From Geobacter sp. UBA6151 (GTDB lineage: Bacteria; Desulfobacterota; Desulfuromonadia; Geobacterales; Pseudopelobacteraceae): 64,000 bases of DNA. Below the pieces are notes generated by a model. That model ran no database searches. It was not told the origin of the DNA and saw nothing but the letters and a program-made list of their open reading frames with translations. Positions within the stretch are counted from its first letter, which is position 1; each line of letters begins with the position of its first letter. The position numbers and the translations under genes are program-made. Shown here piece by piece: positions 54,066 through 61,404 of the stretch. The DNA lies in NCBI GenBank assembly GCA_002423105.1, contig DIUT01000030.1:1-64000 (forward strand), given 5' to 3'.

Positions 54066-54542
54066 ATGTCCAACAATATTCCGCTTACCAAAGAGAGCTA
54101 TGAAGCCCTGCAGGAAGAGCTTAAACGGCTGATCCGTGAGGAACGTCCCAAGGTAATCCAGGATATCGCGGAGGCCAGAAGCCATGGCGACCTGTCAGAA
54201 AATGCCGAATATGATGCTGCCAAGAACCGTCAGGCATTCATTGAAGGTAGGATACAGGAACTTAACGGCAAGTTGGCTCGCGCCCATGTAGTTGACCTGA
54301 CTGGACTTACGCCGGATAAAGTGGTTTTCGGCGCAACCGTCACGCTGTATGACACGAACTCCGAAGAGGAGATTACGTACAAGATTGTTGGTGAAGATGA
54401 GGCTGACATCAAACAGGGTAAGATTTCCTGTACATCGCCGGTGGGCAAGGCGTTGATTGGTCACAAGCTTGATGATTCCGTGACGGTAAAAGTGCCTTCC
54501 GGCACCAAAGAGTATGAAATTATAGAAATTAAGTACGAGTAG
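54066..54542 (+). CDS. greA: Transcription elongation factor GreA
   Basis: The 158-residue factor has the N-terminal coiled coil with the acidic tip GDLSENAEYDAAKNRQ (Asp/Glu pair for RNA cleavage by RNA polymerase) and a C-terminal FKBP-like domain (GATVTLYDTNSEEE ... ISCTSPVGKALIG). It starts 4 nt after carB and is probably in the same transcript, a common neighbour of carB in bacteria. Confidence 0.96.
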   Translation: MSNNIPLTKESYEALQEELKRLIREERPKVIQDIAEARSHGDLSENAEYDAAKNRQAFIEGRIQELNGKLARAHVVDLTGLTPDKVVFGATVTLYDTNSEEEITYKIVGEDEADIKQGKISCTSPVGKALIGHKLDDSVTVKVPSGTKEYEIIEIKYE

Positions 54543-54552
54543 GGGAATAGAT

Positions 54553-54762
54553 ATGGCGTCAAAAAATCAAAAGATTACCATGGACATGACATTTCTGACT
54601 GTGTTGCAGACCTATCCAGAAACAGCAAAGGTTTTGAAAAAGTATAATCTTGCTTGTGCCAGCTGCATGGGGGCACAGAATGAACCCATTGACCTTGGTG
54701 CGCGCAATCATGGCCTTGATCCCGATGAATTGCTGAAGGCGCTGAACGCAGCAATAAAATAA
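54553..54762 (+). CDS. DUF1858 protein
   Basis: The 69-residue protein matches DUF1858: a TFLTVLQTYPETAKVLKKYNLACASC motif with a CxxC pair (Cys 35 and 38), then the helical LDPDELLKALNAAI. The domain also occurs at the N-terminus of iron-sulphur repair (ScdA/RIC) and hydroxylamine-reductase-linked proteins and may bind a metal. It lies 10 bp after greA. A terminator follows. Function is unknown. Confidence 0.87.
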   Translation: MASKNQKITMDMTFLTVLQTYPETAKVLKKYNLACASCMGAQNEPIDLGARNHGLDPDELLKALNAAIK

Positions 54763-54798
54763 TTCCCCGTACATTCTATACATACTGCTATCCAAAAG

Positions 54799-54828
54799 AA
54801 AAAGGGCGCTCGCGATGGCGTCCTTTTT
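54799..54828. terminator. Bidirectional terminator at the end of the pyr-carB-greA unit
   Basis: AAAAAGGGCGC pairs with GGCGTCCTTTTT (one G-T pair). A and T runs on both sides let it serve the convergent rhodanese gene too. Confidence 0.8.
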
Positions 54829-54847
54829 CATGTTTAACCGTTGGTTA

Positions 54848-55264
54848 TTAACGTCCCTTCACGAACATACCGGGAAATGGCCATTTATCGTTTCCACCTT
54901 TGAGAATCGTCAGTCTTTTTTCAGGGATACCTTGTGACAGGTAGTAGTTGTAGCTGTTGGTGGCTCCCGAACCGCCACGAGGACAAATGATGACGACCAA
55001 TGCATCGGATTTTTTTATTGCGTCAAGCGATTTGTCAAGCCGTTTCTTTTCGTCATCTTTTTTTGCCGGGAAGGCGTTGGTTTCAATTGCACCGGGCAGG
55101 TGCTGCTTTTCAAAATCTGCTGCGGGCTGGATATCTATCAGAATTACCGGTTTTTTCTGCTCGATTGTCTGCTTAAGCTCCTGTGGTTCCATGTAGTTGG
55201 CGGCAAAGGCGGTACTGACAGTAAAAATGGTCAGTGCGAGGGTTGTCAATGTACGTTTCAGCAT
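54848..55264 (-). CDS. Exported rhodanese-like protein
   Basis: From ATG 55264, after AGGAGACAATTC, the protein has 138 residues. It opens with a Sec signal peptide (MLKRTLTTLALTIFTVSTAFA, cleavage after AFA) followed by a rhodanese domain (VILIDIQPAADFEKQHLPGAI). The active-site loop is ICPRGGSGA with the catalytic Cys, a loop slightly different from the classical CRSGxR. It may transfer sulphur in the periplasm, or handle selenium. It is divergent from the LysR gene at 55387, which may control it. A frame starting at 55330 is longer but lacks the ribosome site. Confidence 0.87.
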   Translation of the reverse strand: MLKRTLTTLALTIFTVSTAFAANYMEPQELKQTIEQKKPVILIDIQPAADFEKQHLPGAIETNAFPAKKDDEKKRLDKSLDAIKKSDALVVIICPRGGSGATNSYNYYLSQGIPEKRLTILKGGNDKWPFPGMFVKGR

Positions 55265-55386
55265 GAATTGTCTCCTTATGGTAAATGATTGTTGGAATCT
55301 TTGATAACAAGATGAATGGTTGTCTGACAAATAGATAATTTGGTAAAAAATGGATTAATGCTATTGATTTATCCGATGGAGGATCT

Positions 55387-56295
55387 ATGACACTGAAACA
55401 GGTGGAGGTTTTTCTGGCTGTTGCTGACAGTCGCAGTTTTTCCAAGGGCGGGGACGCGGTCAGCCTGGCTCAGTCCACAGCGAGTCAACATATCCGTGCA
55501 CTGGAAGATGAGCTGGGAGCGCGGCTTTTTAACCGAAGTTCCGGCCATGTCTCTTTGACCGAAGCAGGACGTCTGTTTTATGAACATGCACGCCGCATCT
55601 GTCGCGCATCTGACCGGGCAAAAAGAGCCTTGCGCCGTTTTCAAGGACTTGACGAGGCCATTCTGCGCATCGCTGCCAGTACGACACCAGCCTCATGTCT
55701 GATTCCCGACTTGCTGGGCAGTTTTTCACGGAATCATCCTGGAGTTCGCCTTGAACTGAATCAGGGGGACAGCCAGGATGTGATCCGCTGTCTGCTTGCC
55801 GAGGAAGCTGAATTAGCAGTAACGGGCGGTAAATTTGATGAGGAACAGATTGTCTATGAAGTATTGGGAGTTGAGCGAATTTTGCTGGTGGCATGTCCTG
55901 GAAACATTCATCATGATTTGCCTGAGAAGGTGCTCCTTAAAAAGCTGCCAATGATCGTTAGAGAATCAGGTTCCGGGACGCGGCAGGCTGTTGATTCGGT
56001 TTTGACAAAGTCAGGAATAGCTCCAAATGAATTACAGGTGGTGGCACAGCTTGGAAGTAGCGAAGCTGTACGAAGAGCTGTTTTGAGTGGCGCAGGGTGT
56101 GCTTTTATGTCTGCCTTGGCAGTTGCACGGGAACTTGGTGAAAAAAGTTTGGTTAAGATTGAGTTGCCGGATATCACCATTGAACGTAGTTTTTATCTTG
56201 CTGTGCATCGCGGGCGTAATCTATCACCAGCGGCTTTGGCCTTTGTAAGTTTATTGAAACAGTTTTTTGCACTATCTGGCAATCGACATACTTAG
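55387..56295 (+). CDS. LysR-family transcriptional regulator (CysB/selenium-type)
   Basis: The 302-residue protein has an N-terminal winged HTH (MTLKQVEVFLAVADSRSFSKGGDAVSLAQSTASQHIRALEDELGARLFNR-type, residues 1-60) and a substrate-binding domain. LysR regulators of this branch occur in deltaproteobacteria near sulphur and selenium genes. It is divergent from the exported rhodanese gene, and a SelW-like selenoprotein lies 3 kb downstream; both support, but do not prove, a role in sulphur/selenium metabolism. GGAGGATCT precedes the ATG. Confidence 0.88.
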   Translation: MTLKQVEVFLAVADSRSFSKGGDAVSLAQSTASQHIRALEDELGARLFNRSSGHVSLTEAGRLFYEHARRICRASDRAKRALRRFQGLDEAILRIAASTTPASCLIPDLLGSFSRNHPGVRLELNQGDSQDVIRCLLAEEAELAVTGGKFDEEQIVYEVLGVERILLVACPGNIHHDLPEKVLLKKLPMIVRESGSGTRQAVDSVLTKSGIAPNELQVVAQLGSSEAVRRAVLSGAGCAFMSALAVARELGEKSLVKIELPDITIERSFYLAVHRGRNLSPAALAFVSLLKQFFALSGNRHT

Positions 56296-56435
56296 ATTAC
56301 TTGACGCACTTTACATAATATAGCTTATGTCCGTTTGCTGTGTTATATGTAATGTTAATACTTGCAATGAAAAACGAATAACAGTACAGTGTCCAACGCG
56401 TTAGATAGCCTTAAAGGACGGGAGTACAAGCTTAA

Positions 56436-56654
56436 ATGAGTAAAGAAGAAGCGATTGAAGTTGAAGGCACGGTTGTTGAGCCGCTGCCGAATGCAATGTT
56501 CAGGGTAAAGCTTGAAAATGATCATGTTGTGCTGGCGCACATTTCCGGCAAGATGCGCAAGTATTTCATCAAGATTCTTCCCGGCGACAAGGTAACGGTC
56601 GAGCTTTCACCCTACGACCTAACCCGTGGTCGTATAACCTACCGGGCCAAGTAA
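56436..56654 (+). CDS. infA: Translation initiation factor IF-1
   Basis: The 72-residue OB-fold protein is the standard IF-1: MSKEEAIEVEGTVVEPLPNAMFRVKLEN and the C-terminal YDLTRGRITYRAK. It binds the ribosomal A site during initiation. It stands alone here instead of in a ribosomal protein operon, with a terminator downstream. Confidence 0.97.
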   Translation: MSKEEAIEVEGTVVEPLPNAMFRVKLENDHVVLAHISGKMRKYFIKILPGDKVTVELSPYDLTRGRITYRAK

Positions 56655-56677
56655 GCCACTTTTTAGTACATACACAA

Positions 56678-56717
56678 ACTCATGCGCACCACGTATCATA
56701 TGGCGCATGAGTTTTTT
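56678..56717 (+). terminator. Intrinsic terminator after infA
   Basis: ACTCATGCGC pairs with GCGCATGAGT around a 15-nt loop and is followed by a T run. Confidence 0.85.
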
Positions 56718-56752
56718 GTGTTCAAAATTTCATTACTTATCAAGGAGATGTC

Positions 56753-57316
56753 ATGCTGTCGGTTGCTGATTTAAAAAAAGGTATAAAACTGATTATTGAT
56801 GGTGATCCCTATGTTGTAACTGCCTTTGACTTTGTGAAACCGGGTAAAGGTCAGGCATTGTACAAGTGTAAGATGAAGAACATGATCAGCGGCGTAACAT
56901 TGGATCGTACCTACCGTTCCGGCGAAAACTTCGAACCGGCAAGCATGGATGAACGTGACATGGAATACCTCTACAAGGAAGGCACCCATTATACGTTCAT
57001 GGATCAGCAGAACTATGAGCAAGTGGTCATGGAAGAAGATGCCGTGGGTGATGCCAAAAACTTCCTGCTGGAAAATACCAAGGTGTCGGTACTGCTTTTT
57101 GGTGACAAGCCGATCGGCGTTACTTTGCCCAACTTTATCAATCTGCGGGTCACACAAACCGATCCCTGGCTGAAAGGTGATACCTCCGGCAGTGATTCAA
57201 AACCGGCAACTGTTGAAACCGGCTATGTACTGCGTGTTCCCCCTTTCATTGAAGAAGGTGAACTGATTGTTATCGATACCCGTACCGGCGATTACTCCAC
57301 CCGTGTAAAAGGATAG
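56753..57316 (+). CDS. efp: Translation elongation factor P
   Basis: The 187-residue protein has the three beta-barrel layout of EF-P and relieves ribosome stalling at polyproline. The loop VKPGKGQA carries the modifiable Lys32 (equivalent to Lys34 of E. coli). It is followed 6 bp later by epmA, the ligase that beta-lysylates this residue, so the modified form is expected. The C-terminal GDTSGSDSKPATVETG and VIDTRTGDYSTRV motifs are typical. AAGGAG precedes the ATG. Confidence 0.97.
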   Translation: MLSVADLKKGIKLIIDGDPYVVTAFDFVKPGKGQALYKCKMKNMISGVTLDRTYRSGENFEPASMDERDMEYLYKEGTHYTFMDQQNYEQVVMEEDAVGDAKNFLLENTKVSVLLFGDKPIGVTLPNFINLRVTQTDPWLKGDTSGSDSKPATVETGYVLRVPPFIEEGELIVIDTRTGDYSTRVKG

Positions 57317-57322
57317 CAACTG

Positions 57323-58225
57323 ATGAACGGAAGCGCCCTTCTCATCCGGGCGCAGGTGATCCGGACCATACGTGAGTTTTTCTGGGAGCAGGGGTTTCTT
57401 GAAGTGGAGACCCCTCTTCTTATTCCCGCCAACGCTCCCGAAGAGCATATCGACCCGGTCCCCGCCCTGCCCTGGCAACTGCAAACCTCTCCGGAAATCT
57501 GCATGAAGCGGCTGCTCTGCCGTGGACACCGCCGCATTTTTCAGATCAGCCATTGCTGGAGGGCTGCTGAGCGCGGTTCACGTCACCTGACAGAATTCAC
57601 AATGCTTGAGTGGTATCGTGCCGATGCCGACTACCGGGATCTGATGCTTGATTGCGAAGGTTTGCTGCGTTGTGTTGCTGACAGATGTGGAATCGAGCGT
57701 CAATTCAGCCGGAATGACATCCAAATCGATCCCCACGTTGTCTGGCAGCGTTTCAGCCTCCAGGAAGCGTTTTTGCGTTTTGCCAATGCCGACGCCTTGA
57801 CCTCTGTCCAAAACGGGCTCTTTGATGAATTACTAGTGTCAAAAATTGAACCGGCGCTGGGAAATTTTTATACTCCGGTGATAGTAGCTGATTACCCGGC
57901 AGAGATGGCTGCATTGGCACGGCTGAAGCAGCATGATCCGCAGTTTGCCGAGCGTTTTGAGTTATATGTCGGGGGGCTTGAGTTGGCGAATGGGTTTAGT
58001 GAGTTGAACGATCCGGCTGAACAACGTCAGCGTTTTGAGCAGGCCAACAAGGTCCGGGCACAACGGGGAGCAGCGGCGTTGCCACTGCCTGAGCCGTTTC
58101 TTGCCGAATTGTCAGCCATGCCTCCGTCGGCAGGTATCGCATTGGGGGTTGACCGCCTGGTGATGTTGACCGCCGGTTGCGCTACCATCGATGAGGTGGT
58201 GGCGTTCAGGCCTGAGGATCTGTAG
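57323..58225 (+). CDS. epmA: EF-P (R)-beta-lysine ligase EpmA (PoxA/GenX)
   Basis: The 300-residue class II aminoacyl-tRNA synthetase-like protein lacks an anticodon-binding domain, as expected for EpmA. Motifs: LEVETPLLIP near the start (motif 1), the motif 2 loop FQISHCWRAAERGSRHLTEFTMLEW, and the motif 3 SAGIALGVDRLVML. It attaches (R)-beta-lysine to EF-P. The partner mutase EpmB is not adjacent. Pairing with efp in one unit strengthens the call. Confidence 0.94.
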   Translation: MNGSALLIRAQVIRTIREFFWEQGFLEVETPLLIPANAPEEHIDPVPALPWQLQTSPEICMKRLLCRGHRRIFQISHCWRAAERGSRHLTEFTMLEWYRADADYRDLMLDCEGLLRCVADRCGIERQFSRNDIQIDPHVVWQRFSLQEAFLRFANADALTSVQNGLFDELLVSKIEPALGNFYTPVIVADYPAEMAALARLKQHDPQFAERFELYVGGLELANGFSELNDPAEQRQRFEQANKVRAQRGAAALPLPEPFLAELSAMPPSAGIALGVDRLVMLTAGCATIDEVVAFRPEDL

Positions 58226-58482
58226 CTGGCTGCTGAGGTGACTTTCTACTATAGACCCCATAAAATAGCGGCCATCAAACCGCCGTCACTCTTGGCCAGC
58301 TGCAGGCGTAGAATTTCATGAACTGGACGCACCTGTGCTTCGAGTCATCTGCGTAAAGTCACAGCACCCCCAGTTGTCCTGTTTGGTGCCAGCTAAGATT
58401 GATTGGCCCAATAATTGCTATGCCTCAACAATACGTTTGTGGTGCTGCAGCACCTGCCGTAAATTTTATTGTGGAGAGGCTT

Positions 58483-59172
58483 ATGGACGGTTTGGTGAAA
58501 AGGATTGAGGTTCTGAACGATAACAGAACAACGCTGCTGTTGGTCATGGGAACTGGTTTCATAGCAATTATCGCTGCAAGTATTCTCGTATCTGCTAATT
58601 TTGGCTATTTCCTGATTGCCTGCCTTGCCTTTGCCATGGCAAGCGCTACCATGCTGGGAAGATATTGGTGCAACTGGTTCTGCCCTAGAGGAAGCTTTCT
58701 GGAGTTTTTTCTATCAAAAGCTAGTCGTAGAAAGACTTTTCCGGTGCTTTTCAAAAAAAGATCCTTTTTTGCAAGTGTTGTTGCAATCTTTATGTTCATG
58801 ATGGCTTTGAACTTCTTGTTACTCTACCCGACGTATTCCGTAATTGATGCCTTGGGAGTAACGTTGACGCGACTTCTGGTGATCAGCACCATAGTAGCAA
58901 TCATCCTAGGTGTTGCCTATGAGCCCAGGGCCTGGTGCTCATTCTGTCCAGGAGCAACATTTGCCAAATTGGCGGCAGGTTTTGAAAGCAAACGTCCCTA
59001 CCTTGTAAACTCTCCGGAGAAATGTGTTTCGTGCGGGGCTTGTTCAAAAAAATGCATGTTCCACATTGACGCTTCAAAGCATGGCATCATAGATGATTCT
59101 GATTGCGTCAAATGCTCCACATGCATCAACAACTGTCCAGCCAAGGCACTTCGATTTGCAGAAACGCTATAG
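58483..59172 (+). CDS. NapH/CcoG-like membrane 4Fe-4S ferredoxin protein
   Basis: From ATG 58483, 5 nt after GGAGAGG, the protein has 229 residues (a TTG frame at 58399 is longer but lacks a ribosome site). Membrane helices alternate with two CxxxC-type motifs (RYWCNWFCPRGSF, RAWCSFCPGATF, the NapH/NosR signature), and the C-terminus holds two 4Fe-4S clusters (CVSCGACSKKCMF, CVKCSTCINNCPAKAL). Such proteins move electrons from quinol or ferredoxin to periplasmic or membrane partners. It lies 23 bp before the DsrE and selenoprotein genes, so they may form one redox unit. Confidence 0.87.
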   Translation: MDGLVKRIEVLNDNRTTLLLVMGTGFIAIIAASILVSANFGYFLIACLAFAMASATMLGRYWCNWFCPRGSFLEFFLSKASRRKTFPVLFKKRSFFASVVAIFMFMMALNFLLLYPTYSVIDALGVTLTRLLVISTIVAIILGVAYEPRAWCSFCPGATFAKLAAGFESKRPYLVNSPEKCVSCGACSKKCMFHIDASKHGIIDDSDCVKCSTCINNCPAKALRFAETL

Positions 59173-59195
59173 TGTATTAATGGAGGAATATTACG

Positions 59196-59516
59196 ATGAA
59201 GCTTACCGTTATTATCACACAGTCCAATCCGGAGCAGGTTTTCACCGCTCTGCGGCTGGCAAATTTTGCCAAAAGCAAAGGCGATGAGGTTTCCATGTTT
59301 CTAACGGCCGAAGGTGTTGAGATGGAGCACCTGAATGATCCCCGCTTCGATATCAAGGGACAGGCAAACACATTTATCCAACAGGGTGGTTCCATCGAGT
59401 CCTGTGGTACCTGTCTGAAATTACGGAGTATCGAGGGTGGTGATATCTGCACCAATTCCACCATGCAAGGCCTGTACAACATGATAACTGCTTCAGACAA
59501 GGTCATTACATTCTAG
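59196..59516 (+). CDS. DsrE/DsrF-like sulphur-relay protein
   Basis: The 106-residue protein has the DsrE fold: an N-terminal strand KLTVIITQSNPEQVFTALRLANFAK, a VSMFLTAEGVEM strand, and the SCGTCLKLR segment with the putative sulphur-carrying CxxC (Cys 69 and 72). Such proteins carry persulphide between redox enzymes. GGAGG precedes the ATG. It is followed after 35 bp by the SelW-like selenoprotein gene. The specific partner is unknown. Confidence 0.85.
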   Translation: MKLTVIITQSNPEQVFTALRLANFAKSKGDEVSMFLTAEGVEMEHLNDPRFDIKGQANTFIQQGGSIESCGTCLKLRSIEGGDICTNSTMQGLYNMITASDKVITF

Positions 59517-59551
59517 CGATGAACAACAGCCATACGAAAGGAGTCTACACC

Positions 59552-59785
59552 ATGAAGATTAAAATTGTATATTGCCCCTCCTGAGGGCATCAGCCCCGTG
59601 CAGCGAGTCTCGCTGCAGAACTGAAGGAGCGGTTGAACGTGTCAGACATCACGATTGAAGCGGGACAACAGAAGAGCGAATTTGCCGTTTTTGTTGATGA
59701 TGTTCAGGTTTTTTCCCGTCTGGAACTATACCGCTATCCAGAGGTTGATGAGCTGATTGATATTTGCAGTAAAATCAGCCCGTAG
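59552..59785 (+). CDS. SelW/Rdx-like selenoprotein, 77 residues with in-frame UGA as Sec
   Basis: A frame opened by ATG 59552 after GAAAGGAG reads MKIKIVYCPS, meets TGA at codon 11 (59582-59584), and continues in the same frame to TAG at 59783. With Sec at codon 11 the redox motif is Cys8-Pro-Ser-Sec11 (CxxU) after a beta strand, as in SelW/SelT/SelH-type (Rdx) proteins. The rest fits that thioredoxin-like fold: GHQPRAASLAAEL helix, FAVFVDDVQVFSR strands, and a C-terminal PEVDELID helix. A hairpin right after the TGA supplies a SECIS candidate. It is probably cytoplasmic and acts on thiols. Translation requires SelA/B/C/D, not in the window. Read with ordinary stop rules it vanishes. Confidence 0.85.
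59599..59617 (+). promoter_or_regulatory. Candidate bacterial SECIS element
   Basis: The perfect stem TGCAGCGAG / CTCGCTGCA (59599-59617) has a minimal loop centred on T608; opening the last pair leaves a GTC loop with the G-U expected for SelB binding. The apex lies about 23 nt after the UGA, inside the coding region, as in bacterial SECIS elements. A small GGGC/GCCC hairpin lies between the UGA and this stem. Confidence 0.65.
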
Positions 59786-59879
59786 CTACTGACTACTGAG
59801 GTTTGGCGGGAAGCGGCTTTTCGCAAGTTTTGATCCTGTAACTCGTAACCAGAGGGAAATTACGGAGAGCAAACAGAAC

Positions 59880-60458
59880 ATGAAGGTACGTGACAGCGGC
59901 ATGCCGGATGAAGAGATGTGGATCGGATTCTTTGATCCAGCCAAGGTTCTGTCTGTCCTGGGACTCGACTGTGGTCTTAAGGATATTGTGGAATTTGGCT
60001 GCGGCTACGGCACCTTCACCCTGGCTGCCGCCGCAATCGCCTCGGGCACCGTCCATGCCCTGGACATAGAGCCAATTATGATTGAGATCGTCCGCCAGAA
60101 ATGCTTTGATGCCGATATTAGCAATGTAGAAGTCACTCTCCGTGACTTTGTTGCCACCGGTACCGGTCTGGCCAACAACTCCATGGATGCCGCCCTACTC
60201 TTTAACATCTTACACCATGAGGAGCCGGTTGCACTGATGAAGGAGGCCCTGCGCATTCTCAAGCCGAATGGGGTGCTGGCGGTGATTCATTGGAACTATG
60301 ACCCTGCAACGCCACGTGGTCCTGCCATGGAAATCCGACCGCAACCTGAGCAGTGTATTCAATGGGGCCTGGAAGCAGGATTCAATTTCCTCAAGCAAGA
60401 TCGCTATGACTTGCCGCCGCATCATTATGGACTGACATTCAAGAAGTCATTGTCATAA
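59880..60458 (+). CDS. Class I SAM-dependent methyltransferase
   Basis: The 192-residue protein has the methyltransferase Rossmann motifs: motif I VEFGCGYGTFTLAAA near residue 40, VHALDIEPIM for the adenosine-binding acidic residue, LFNILHHEEP for motif IV and ALRILKPNGVLAV. The WNYDPATPRGPAMEIRPQPEQ segment is conserved in an uncharacterised group. The substrate is unknown. It follows the selenoprotein gene by 94 bp; methylation of a sulphur or selenium compound is possible but only inferred from position. The ribosome site is weak. Confidence 0.82.
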   Translation: MKVRDSGMPDEEMWIGFFDPAKVLSVLGLDCGLKDIVEFGCGYGTFTLAAAAIASGTVHALDIEPIMIEIVRQKCFDADISNVEVTLRDFVATGTGLANNSMDAALLFNILHHEEPVALMKEALRILKPNGVLAVIHWNYDPATPRGPAMEIRPQPEQCIQWGLEAGFNFLKQDRYDLPPHHYGLTFKKSLS

Positions 60459-60522
60459 TGGAAGTAAAACCGGTGACATTTCCGCGTGGTGTTTCTTTCT
60501 GCCACGATCAGTGAGAACGACG

Positions 60523-61404
60523 ATGAAATCAAAAGTCGTATTTTGTCTATTTATACTGTTGTCTGGAATACTGCTGTTTTCGCCATCGGCAGCCTTTTCA
60601 AAACCGCGACAAACTGTGTATTTCAGCGCAATCACCTTGTACCATCCGATTGTCATGTATCAGAAGTATCAACCCCTCATGAATTATCTCTCAAATAACA
60701 CCCCCTATAATTTTGAGCTTAAACTAAACACGGACTACAACAATATAATCCGTTTTCTGAAAAACAAGGAAGTGCAGTTGGCGCTGTTGGGGGGAATTAC
60801 CTATGCAATTGCGAAGGAAAAAATTCCGATTGTACCGATAGTCAAACCATTGAACGCCGATGGAAGTCCGTATTACCGAAGCGTCATTGTGGCACAGTCA
60901 AAAAACACCACAATCAGGTCTATCGCCGATCTGAAAGACAAGTCGATTGCTTTTCCGTCAAAGCTTTCAACATCCGGCTATTTTGTCCCTTTGTTTTATC
61001 TTAGTATCGAGGCTGGCATAACAAAAGATGATCTGAGTTCTTCCAAGAATTTTCGATACCATGATTCAGTTGTATGGGAAGTTCTGCGCGGAAATTTTGA
61101 TGCTGGGGCCGTTATTGATTCTGTTGCAGACCAGTATATTGATCGAGGGTTAAAAAAAGTATGGACATCTCCGCCAATTCCGGGACTTCCGATCGTTGTT
61201 CGTTCTGATGAGAACCCGGAACTGGTCCACCATGTAAAAAAAGCATTGCTCGCCCTTAACCGGAAAAATCCCGAACACTGCTTGATCATGGATCAACTGG
61301 ACAAAGAATTACGTTATGGATTTACCAGCGCTTCCGACAAGGATTACAACATAATACGTCAGATGCTCAAAGTATTGAGGAAAAAAGGATGGTTCCAGCA
61401 TTGA
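60523..61404 (+). CDS. PhnD-like periplasmic substrate-binding protein
   Basis: From ATG 60523 (a GTG at 60511 is 12 nt earlier) the protein has 293 residues. A Sec signal peptide (SKVVFCLFILLSGILLFSPSAAFS) precedes a phosphate/phosphonate-binding family fold: strand VYFSAITLYHPIVMY, YNFELKLNTDYNN, LLGGITYAIA and the SIADLKDKSIAFPSKLSTSGYF motif. No ABC permease or ATPase gene is nearby. Its coding region overlaps the sensor kinase by 16 bp, so it probably presents a ligand to that kinase and does not feed a transporter. The ligand is unknown. Confidence 0.87.
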   Translation: MKSKVVFCLFILLSGILLFSPSAAFSKPRQTVYFSAITLYHPIVMYQKYQPLMNYLSNNTPYNFELKLNTDYNNIIRFLKNKEVQLALLGGITYAIAKEKIPIVPIVKPLNADGSPYYRSVIVAQSKNTTIRSIADLKDKSIAFPSKLSTSGYFVPLFYLSIEAGITKDDLSSSKNFRYHDSVVWEVLRGNFDAGAVIDSVADQYIDRGLKKVWTSPPIPGLPIVVRSDENPELVHHVKKALLALNRKNPEHCLIMDQLDKELRYGFTSASDKDYNIIRQMLKVLRKKGWFQH

